Assembly (NCBI GenBank): GCA_036268375.1
Contig: DATAUH010000203.1
Location: 1-10,482 of the forward strand
Origin: PALSA-243 sp036268375
GTDB taxonomy: Bacteria > Acidobacteriota > Terriglobia > Bryobacterales > Bryobacteraceae
Length of the DNA stretch: 10,482 nt
Direction of reading: 5' to 3'
Notes under the pieces: generated by a model
What the model was told of the DNA's origin: nothing
The model's database searches: none
What the model saw: only the letters and a program-made list of their open reading frames with translations
Shown here: positions 5,222 to 10,482 of the stretch, one piece after another
Layout: each line of letters opens with the position of its first letter
Position numbering within the stretch: the stretch's first letter is position 1
Translations under genes and position numbers: made by a program

Positions 5222-7873
5222 ATGGAAACCAGGTTGAGCTGGAAGCGTTTTCGACGCCGTTTACGGTATTGGCTGGGCCATCGACAACGGCAGCATTTGC
5301 TGTGGGAAGAGATGGAATTCCACATCGCGACGATGATCGATGAACTGATCGCGAAGGGGATGTCGCCACCTGAAGCCCGGGCCGCGGCACACAGAGGATT
5401 TGGCAATATGACGCAGAAATCGGAAGAGGCTCGCGGCGCCTGGATCGCGCGATGGATGAGCGATCTGGCGCAGGACTTGCGGCATGCGTTGCGCGGGATG
5501 CGGCGAGATGCGGGAGCTACAGCGTTTACGATTCTCATCGCAGGCTTGGGCATCGGCGCCAGTTCCACCGTGTTCAGCATAGTCAACGCGCTGCTGCTGC
5601 GCCCGTTGCCGTTTCGCGATCCGGGGCGGCTGGTATGGATTTCGAACGGCGACGACTACACCTCAACCCAAACGGAACACTATTCGGACATCCGCGAATT
5701 GAACCGATCGTTCTCCGATCTGGCTGGATACAACGCGTGGGTCGGGGTGGGCGATAGGCAACTAACTGGAGATGGTGATCCCGAACGACTCACCAGCCTG
5801 GGCGTAACGGAGAACTTCTTCGCGCTGCTGGGTGTGCAGCCTGCAATCGGAAGATCGTTCACGACGGAAGAGTGCCAGGGGAGATATTCCGCGCCGCCGG
5901 CTATGCTCTTGAGCCACAACTTTTGGCGATGGCGGTTTGCTTCGGACCCCAACATAGTGGGACGGAAGCTGACTTTAAACAACAGGCCGGTGACCGTGGC
6001 GGGCGTACTGCCGGCGTCCTTTGATTTCGCGAGCGTCTTTGCTCCAGGCACTTCGATTGATATCGTGATTCCCTGGCCGCTGGCAGACAAAACCAAACCC
6101 ACGGGAAACACCATGAAGATCGTGGGAAGACTACGGCCTGGCGCGACTGTGCAGGGCGCGCAGGCTGAGTTCACCGTGTTGGGGAAACAGCTGTCCAGCC
6201 AGCATCCGGAACGTAACCCCATAGCCCCGAGATTGGCCCCGCTGGCACAGCACGTGAGCGGGCGAGTGACTCCGGCGCTGGTGGTGCTGGCCTGCGCAGT
6301 TGGAGTGGTGATGTTGATTGTGTGCGCGAACCTTTCGAACCTGCAATTAGCGAAGCTAGGCGCGCGGCAAAAGGAAATGACGCTGCGGGCCGCGTTGGGA
6401 GCGGGACGTTCGCGGCTGTTGCGGCAGACGCTTACGGAGAGCGTGGCGCTCTCGTGTTGTGGCGCAGTTTTGGGACTGGCGCTGGCAGTGGCGGGTACGC
6501 GTGAGTTGGCGCATCTACATGCCTTCAACCTTCCTTTGCTGGAGAGCGTCCGGATTGATGGGAGCGCACTCCTCTTCACTTTGCTGGCGGCGGTTGGTTC
6601 CGGCGTGCTCTTCGGACTGCTGCCGGCGTTGCGGGTGACGGCGTTCTCGCTAGTGGAAGGTCTGCAAGATGCCAGCCGCGGGTCGAGCGGCGGCAGGCGC
6701 CAAGCATTGATTCGCGACGGACTTGTGGTTTTCGAACTCGCCTTCGCCTGCATCCTGCTGGTCGGCGCGGGGCTGCTGATTCGGAGTTTTCTCCGCGTCC
6801 TGGACGTGAATCTGGGATTTCAGCCGGAGCGAGCGGCGGCGCTGAGGATTGACCCGAGTTTTCGGATAACGAACTCCGCGCAGCAGAACGCTTTTATCGA
6901 CGATGCGCTGCATCGCGCGCGGTCCGTGCCCGGAATCGTAGCGGCTGGAATTACGGACGTGCTGCCATTGCGCGACGACCGGTCGTGGGCTGTTGCTTGT
7001 GAAGGACAGGTTTACGAGAAGGGGCGCCAGCCAGAGCCATTCGTTCGCGTTGTGAGCGACGGGTATCTGGAGGCGGCAGGAATTCCGTTGCGGGTGGGTA
7101 GAGGAATTACGGATAGGGATCGCGCGTCCGGCGAGCGCGTCGTGGCGATTAATGAGACGCTCGCCCGAACGCTCTGCCCGGGCCGGAACCCGATAGGGCA
7201 GACGATCACGACGAATCGAGGACGAATGGTCCTCGGCGTAGTTGTCGGCGTGGTGGGCGACGTGCGTCACGAAGCTCTGGAAAAGGCGGGCGGGCAGGAG
7301 ATTTATCTGCCGATGCGGCAAACCGCGGACTACGCGGCCATGCAACTGGTTGTGCGAACCGCGCTTCCCCCGGACAATCTGGCGGCAGGGATTCGAACGG
7401 CGCTCCGGCCGCTCGACCCGAACCTGCCGGTGCGAGATTTTGTGACGCTGCAGGATCTGGTCGACAGGGCGGTCTCCCCGCGGCGATTTTTGGTGCTGCT
7501 GCTGGGAGGATTCGCCGCCTTTGCCTTGATACTCGCGTCGCTGGGAATCTACGCCGTGATTTCGTTTTCGGTGAGTCAGCGGGTGCAGGAAATTGGAATT
7601 CGAATGGCGCTGGGAGCGTCCGCGACATACGTACAGCGCCGCATCGTGCTACGGACGCTTGGATTGGCCGCGTTGGGCTTGGCGCTGGGAATGGCTGTGT
7701 CGCGAGTTTTGTCGAGCACGCTGGGGAGCTTGTTATACGGGGTGACGTCCGGTGACCCGCTGACTTTTCTGGGCGTGGGAGTTCTGCTGGTCGCGGTTGC
7801 GGTTGCGGCGGGGTTTGTTCCGGCCCGGCGAGCATCGCGCATCGATCCGATGGTTGCGTTGCGGGCGAATTGA
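5222..7873 (+). CDS. ADOP-type duplicated MacB/FtsX-like permease without ATPase
   Basis: An 883-residue membrane protein with two MacB/FtsX permease units in tandem. The cytoplasmic N-terminal domain (about 20-95, with EEMEFHIATMIDELIAKGMSP and an Ala-rich helix ending GFGN) is characteristic of acidobacterial duplicated orphan permeases. Unit 1 has a TM helix at 99-125, a large extracytoplasmic MacB_PCD domain (about 130-345), then helices near 351-375, 404-425 and 447-470. Unit 2 has a TM at 500-525, a second periplasmic domain (about 530-750) and helices near 755-782, 807-830 and 846-868. Conserved coupling segments follow the first helix of each FtsX block (RQKEMTLRAALGAGRSRLLRQ region 382-402; QEIGIRMALGASATYVQRR 789-807). 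No ATPase is encoded here, so it either borrows one or acts in mechanotransmission/export; substrate unknown. It begins 15 nt after padR with no good ribosome site of its own. Confidence 0.94.
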   Translation: METRLSWKRFRRRLRYWLGHRQRQHLLWEEMEFHIATMIDELIAKGMSPPEARAAAHRGFGNMTQKSEEARGAWIARWMSDLAQDLRHALRGMRRDAGATAFTILIAGLGIGASSTVFSIVNALLLRPLPFRDPGRLVWISNGDDYTSTQTEHYSDIRELNRSFSDLAGYNAWVGVGDRQLTGDGDPERLTSLGVTENFFALLGVQPAIGRSFTTEECQGRYSAPPAMLLSHNFWRWRFASDPNIVGRKLTLNNRPVTVAGVLPASFDFASVFAPGTSIDIVIPWPLADKTKPTGNTMKIVGRLRPGATVQGAQAEFTVLGKQLSSQHPERNPIAPRLAPLAQHVSGRVTPALVVLACAVGVVMLIVCANLSNLQLAKLGARQKEMTLRAALGAGRSRLLRQTLTESVALSCCGAVLGLALAVAGTRELAHLHAFNLPLLESVRIDGSALLFTLLAAVGSGVLFGLLPALRVTAFSLVEGLQDASRGSSGGRRQALIRDGLVVFELAFACILLVGAGLLIRSFLRVLDVNLGFQPERAAALRIDPSFRITNSAQQNAFIDDALHRARSVPGIVAAGITDVLPLRDDRSWAVACEGQVYEKGRQPEPFVRVVSDGYLEAAGIPLRVGRGITDRDRASGERVVAINETLARTLCPGRNPIGQTITTNRGRMVLGVVVGVVGDVRHEALEKAGGQEIYLPMRQTADYAAMQLVVRTALPPDNLAAGIRTALRPLDPNLPVRDFVTLQDLVDRAVSPRRFLVLLLGGFAAFALILASLGIYAVISFSVSQRVQEIGIRMALGASATYVQRRIVLRTLGLAALGLALGMAVSRVLSSTLGSLLYGVTSGDPLTFLGVGVLLVAVAVAAGFVPARRASRIDPMVALRAN

Positions 7874-7949
7874 AGGGAGGGCGGCGCGACAGCCCGTGCC
7901 GAGGAACGTTCTCTGTTACTTATGTCTCTGGTCCGGACAAGATGTGGAA

Positions 7950-8026
7950 TGGTGGGCGCGCAGGGACTCGAACCCCGGACCTCTTCCGTGTGAAGGAAGC
8001 GCTCTAACCAACTGAGCTACGCGCCC
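7950..8026 (-). tRNA. tRNA-Val (anticodon CAC), CCA encoded
   Basis: Minus-strand cloverleaf: acceptor GGGCGCG/CGCGCCC, D-arm GCTC...GAGC, anticodon stem CTTCC/GGAAG with loop TTCACAC giving anticodon CAC (valine, codon GUG), variable loop AGGTC, T-arm CGGGG-TTCGAGT-CCCTG (one G-U pair), discriminator A, then genomic CCA (7950-7952). All helices pair. It faces the ADOP gene convergently. No duplicated 3' end of this tRNA, as would mark an integrated element, is visible within the window. Confidence 0.97.
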
Positions 8027-8045
8027 GACGTGTAGGCTTTCTCTC

Positions 8046-8073
8046 ATCTTAAACTACTTCGTCAATTTCTCAA
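8046..8073 (-). promoter_or_regulatory. Promoter of tRNA-Val gene
   Basis: On the minus strand, TTGAGA (8068-8073) and TAAGAT (8046-8051) are separated by 16 nt. This places the transcription start a few bases downstream, about 13 nt before the mature tRNA 5' end at 8026. The patch is AT-rich compared with its surroundings. Confidence 0.6.
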
Positions 8074-8143
8074 AAATCGCGGGCGTTTCTGACCCGGCGC
8101 GTCTTCCTGGCCACAGCGGCGCCTTACCTGCTCCATCGCGGCT

Positions 8144-9664
8144 GTGCGCCGCTCGCAAACTTCTTTCCACGACATCGCCCGCCGCGTCTTCCATTACGAT
8201 TCGCTGCGGCCCGGCCAGGAACAGGCCATCTCCGCCCTTTTGAGCGGGCGCGACACCCTCGCCGTAATGCCGACGGGCCATGGCAAATCCGCCATCTATC
8301 AAATCGCCGCTCTCCTCCTCGATGGACCAACCATCGTCGTGTCGCCGCTTATCGCTCTGCAAAAGGATCAGTCCGAATTCCTCAACCGCCGGTCTGCCGG
8401 GGGCGCGGCTACCGTCAATTCCCACATGCCGCCCAGTTCGCAAGAAGAGGCGCTGGATGCTGCTTCCGAAGGCGAGACTGAATTCCTCTTTCTTTCGCCC
8501 GAACAGCTTGCCAACCCCGAGCGCCTTCAGGAGGTCGCCGCAGCGAAGCCATCACTATTCGTTATCGATGAGGCGCACTGCATCAGCCAATGGGGCCACA
8601 GTTTCCGGCCGGACTATCTGGGCCTTGGCGCCGCGGTTAAAGCCCTTAAGCACCCCGTTGTTCTCGCCCTCACTGCCACTGCCAATCCCGAAGTGCGCGG
8701 TGAAATCGTCTCGCGCCTCGGCATGCGTGATCCCGAAATCCTGGTTCACGGCTTCGACCGTCCGAACATTTGGCTGGGAGTCGAAACCGCCTCTGGCGAG
8801 GAGAAAAAACGCGCACTGCTGCTCGATCGCGTCAGCCGCTCCACGCTCCCGGGACTCGTCTATGTGAGCACCCGCCGCCATGCCGAAGAGATCGCCACCG
8901 AACTCGCAAGCGCCGGCATTACTGCCGCTGCTTATCATGCCGGCATGAACAAGCGCGATCGCCAATCCGTCCAGGAGCGTTTCATGCAGGACGCACTATC
9001 CATCGTCGTGGCCACTTCAGCCTTCGGAATGGGCATCGATAAACCGAACGTGCGTTTTGTATACCACTTCGATTCTCCCGGTTCTCTCGATTCTTACTAT
9101 CAGGAAATGGGCCGCGCCGGGCGCGATGGCAGCCCCGCTTCCGCTGTGCTGTTTTTCTGCCCCAAAGACCTGACGCTCCACAAATTCTTCAGCGCTTCGG
9201 AACGCATCGGCGAAAAGCAGTTCTCGGCCGCCGTCGCCGCGCTCACGGCCGCGTCTGAAAAAACCGTCACGCAGGCCGCACTCGCCGAACGCTCCGCCAT
9301 ACCGAAAACCAAGCTCAAGCGCGTGCTGCAAGCCCTCGCGGATCTGCACGCGATTCGCATCGCGAAATCCGGCGCAGTCACTTTGCTCTCGGATGCGGCC
9401 GCTCTCGAGGAGCAAGCGCGCCAGGCGGTCGAATTGCAGACGCGCATTATCGCCAATGGCACGGCGCGTATCGAGGAGATGCGCGTCTATGCGGAAAATC
9501 TCGATTGCCGCCGCGCTCGTCTCCTACGCTACTTTGGCGAAGACGCGCCGGAGAGCTGCGGCAATTGCGACAATTGCCAGGGACGCGGCACCACGCGCGC
9601 GGAACTCATCGCGCAGACGCGCGCGCAAACGGAAGAGGCGACCGCGGAGAGCCAAGCCTCATAG
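8144..9664 (+). CDS. recQ: RecQ-family ATP-dependent DNA helicase, variant C-terminus
   Basis: A 506-residue 3'-5' SF2 helicase acting in recombination and replication repair. Motif 0 is LRPGQEQAI (21-29). Motif I is MPTGHGKSAIYQ (42-53), with His where most RecQs have Gly. Motif II is DEAH (142-145), followed by the RecQ aromatic loop QWGHSFRPDY (149-158). Motif III is LTATA; motifs V-VI are TSAFGMGIDKPNVRFVYHFD (291-310) and YYQEMGRAGRDG (318-329). The zinc site is C455, C472, C475, C478, with spacing identical to E. coli RecQ (380, 397, 400, 403). However, it lies about 75 residues further from motif VI, because a helical, winged-helix-like segment (about 355-430) precedes it. The chain ends 28 residues after the last Cys, so the usual following winged helix and HRDC are absent. 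GTG 8144 is the only standard start before an upstream in-frame stop (8090-8092). There is no good ribosome site. Confidence 0.95.
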   Translation: MRRSQTSFHDIARRVFHYDSLRPGQEQAISALLSGRDTLAVMPTGHGKSAIYQIAALLLDGPTIVVSPLIALQKDQSEFLNRRSAGGAATVNSHMPPSSQEEALDAASEGETEFLFLSPEQLANPERLQEVAAAKPSLFVIDEAHCISQWGHSFRPDYLGLGAAVKALKHPVVLALTATANPEVRGEIVSRLGMRDPEILVHGFDRPNIWLGVETASGEEKKRALLLDRVSRSTLPGLVYVSTRRHAEEIATELASAGITAAAYHAGMNKRDRQSVQERFMQDALSIVVATSAFGMGIDKPNVRFVYHFDSPGSLDSYYQEMGRAGRDGSPASAVLFFCPKDLTLHKFFSASERIGEKQFSAAVAALTAASEKTVTQAALAERSAIPKTKLKRVLQALADLHAIRIAKSGAVTLLSDAAALEEQARQAVELQTRIIANGTARIEEMRVYAENLDCRRARLLRYFGEDAPESCGNCDNCQGRGTTRAELIAQTRAQTEEATAESQAS

Positions 9665-9702
9665 CTGTTCGCCACCCCATTTGGTATTCCGTCATCAGCA
9701 CC

Positions 9703-9721
9703 GCGCGCGTGTCCCGCGCGC
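9703..9721. terminator. GC-rich 7-bp hairpin after recQ
   Basis: GCGCGCG (9703-9709), loop TGTCC, CGCGCGC (9715-9721): a perfect, very stable hairpin 38 nt after the recQ stop. There is no T-run downstream, so it is at best an atypical terminator. It could equally be a REP-like palindromic element. Confidence 0.35.
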
Positions 9722-9762
9722 CTGCTACGCGATTCTGCTCGCCATCGCCAGCCGATTTTAAC

Positions 9763-9806
9763 TTGACCTGAAACGCGCCCGGGGCACAACTCACTCTTCT
9801 GAGGAG
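9763..9806 (+). promoter_or_regulatory. Possible promoter and ribosome site of the 9811 gene
   Basis: TTGACC (9763-9768) is a good -35 match, and ACAACT (9786-9791) a weak -10, at 17-nt spacing. A clear GAGGAG ribosome site at 9801-9806 sits 4 nt before ATG 9811. The ribosome site is convincing and fixes the start of the next gene; the promoter is tentative. Confidence 0.45.
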
Positions 9807-9810
9807 CAAC

Positions 9811-10374
9811 ATGCCAGGTCAGATACGCGTTACGTTCCGTAATTTCCAGGGACTCGATCTCTCGCGTGCGCAGAAAGTTCCGCTCGCGCGCCGCAAGCAA
9901 AACTCACCCGGAGAAGAGACCATCCTGCGCGGGGCCATCGACGGCCTGAGCGCCGTCTCCAACACCGGCCAGCGCCTGCGCAGCGAAAAGACTCTCGTGG
10001 CTGCGCCGAGCCCTGTGATGACCGTCGTCGGTTCGATACCCGGCGCGCGCATCCGCTCACCCATTCCCGATTTCACGATCGCCGATGGCATTGCCGCATC
10101 CGCCGGATCACTGGCCGCGGTCGGCTCAGGCGGCGGCATCTATTTCTGGAATAAGAGCCCCAATGGCGAAGTCGGCCTCTACGGCTCCATCTCCGCCGGC
10201 ATCGTGACCAATATCGGCGCCTCCGTTGGGTTTCAAATCGCGCTCCTGTTCGGCAAAGCGGCGGACGTACTCGGCGGGGACTCCATCACCGTCTCAGTCG
10301 ATATCGGCATCGATATCGCGACCGTCACAGGCAGCGATCATCAGCGCGCCTCCCGGCGGCGTGTGGCCGCTTAG
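9811..10374 (+). CDS. Unrecognised glycine-rich protein, frame ends early by frameshift
   Basis: I do not recognise this family. The first 187 residues start MPGQIRVTFRNFQGLDLSRA, then a polar region (20-65), then from about residue 90 a glycine-rich section: GSGGGIYFWNKSPNGEVGLYG (106-126), SISAGIVTNIGASVGFQIALLFG (126-148), GGDSITVSVDIGIDIATVTGS (155-175). Its alternating polar/hydrophobic pattern suggests beta strands, possibly a barrel or membrane-inserting sheet. There is no signal peptide. The last 12 residues (DHQRASRRRVAA) change abruptly to Arg-rich and look out of frame. Coherent coding resumes in the next frame at 10337 and runs past the window, so the real protein is probably longer. 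A strong GAGGAG site fixes the start. Codons end mostly in C, as in recQ. Confidence 0.7.
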   Translation: MPGQIRVTFRNFQGLDLSRAQKVPLARRKQNSPGEETILRGAIDGLSAVSNTGQRLRSEKTLVAAPSPVMTVVGSIPGARIRSPIPDFTIADGIAASAGSLAAVGSGGGIYFWNKSPNGEVGLYGSISAGIVTNIGASVGFQIALLFGKAADVLGGDSITVSVDIGIDIATVTGSDHQRASRRRVAA

Positions 10375-10482
10375 TCCCACTATGTTCGCCGGCTGGACGC
10401 CGGAAATCATCGGGATCGCGTTTGGCCTATCGGTCGGGATCAGCGCGCTTCCCGTGGATTACTCCGTCATGCCCGGACGCAC
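10337..10482 (+). pseudogene. Out-of-frame continuation of the 9811 gene
   Basis: The frame beginning ATC at 10337 reads IISAPPGGVWPLSPTMFAG, then WTPEIIGIAFGLSVGISALP and VDYSVMPGR to the window edge, with no stop. It has the same C-ending codon bias and the same alternating Gly/Ile/Val pattern as residues 126-175 of the preceding frame. Joining it after Ser175 (codon 10333-10335) by skipping the single G at 10336 gives a smooth sequence (TVTGS-IISAPPGG). An ATG at 10382 lies in this frame but has no ribosome site, so an independent gene is less likely. Either a disrupted gene or a one-base sequencing error is possible. Confidence 0.65.

Noticed and set aside
5680..6753. 357-residue minus-strand frame inside ADOP
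   Set aside because: Antisense shadow: Ser/Pro/Arg/Ala-rich, no domain, entirely within a well-supported permease gene.
7797..8015. Plus-strand open frame ending WWARRDSNPGPLPCEGSALTN
   Set aside because: The C-terminal part is the well-known false translation of the complement of a tRNA gene (tRNA-Val here), and the N-terminal part is an out-of-frame reading of the ADOP gene's end.
10325..10345. Programmed ribosomal frameshift at the break in the 9811 gene
   Set aside because: No slippery heptamer, internal Shine-Dalgarno or obvious downstream pseudoknot; a simple one-base indel explains the data better.
1..10482. CRISPR array, insertion sequence, prophage or toxin-antitoxin module
   Set aside because: No regularly spaced repeats, transposase motifs, terminal inverted repeats with target duplications, or recognisable toxin-antitoxin pairs were seen on either strand.

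Overview
The window most resembles a chromosomal segment of an acidobacterium (Acidobacteriota). The strongest clue is a PadR-type regulator immediately followed by a very large ABC-permease-like protein with no ATPase. This is the pairing known in that phylum as the acidobacterial PadR regulator plus 'ADOP' (acidobacterial duplicated orphan permease). High GC, a DUF2934 protein and a DUF3309 mini-protein fit a soil bacterium. The phylum is inferred from family membership, not from a phylogenetic marker.

Positions 1-3276 hold a tight minus-strand operon read from right to left: a long NfeD-family membrane serine protease, a slipin/stomatin (SPFH) protein, a small bitopic SPOR-domain protein, and lipoyl synthase (lipA, cut by the window edge). 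NfeD and slipin are separated by 2 nt. The next two junctions are both 4-nt GTGA overlaps, so translation is probably coupled. NfeD and SPFH proteins are known partners in membrane microdomains; the attachment of a SPOR protein and LipA is less familiar.

Positions 3277-4867 are sparsely coded. A divergent plus-strand DUF2934 gene (3549-3947) is followed by a minus-strand 49-residue DUF3309 membrane peptide (4240-4389) and about 480 nt with no convincing gene. An 11-bp inverted repeat lies in the divergent intergenic region.

Positions 4868-7873 carry the PadR regulator and the ADOP permease as a two-gene plus-strand unit. A consensus TATAAT lies so close to the padR ATG that the transcript may be leaderless. 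A tRNA-Val(CAC) gene with encoded CCA lies convergently on the minus strand (7950-8026), with its own promoter.

Positions 8144-10482 hold a RecQ-family helicase with an unusual C-terminal layout (about 75 extra residues before the zinc cysteines, no HRDC domain). After it comes a gene of unrecognised family whose reading frame is broken near position 10336: the first frame ends at 10374, but coherent coding continues in the next frame to the window edge. Third codon positions in this last block favour C, whereas the ADOP gene favours G, so the tRNA lies near a compositional change.

No CRISPR array, insertion sequence or phage gene was seen. No clearly new defence or biosynthetic system is visible. 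The most notable items are the NfeD-slipin-SPOR-LipA operon, the variant RecQ, and the frameshifted glycine-rich gene.
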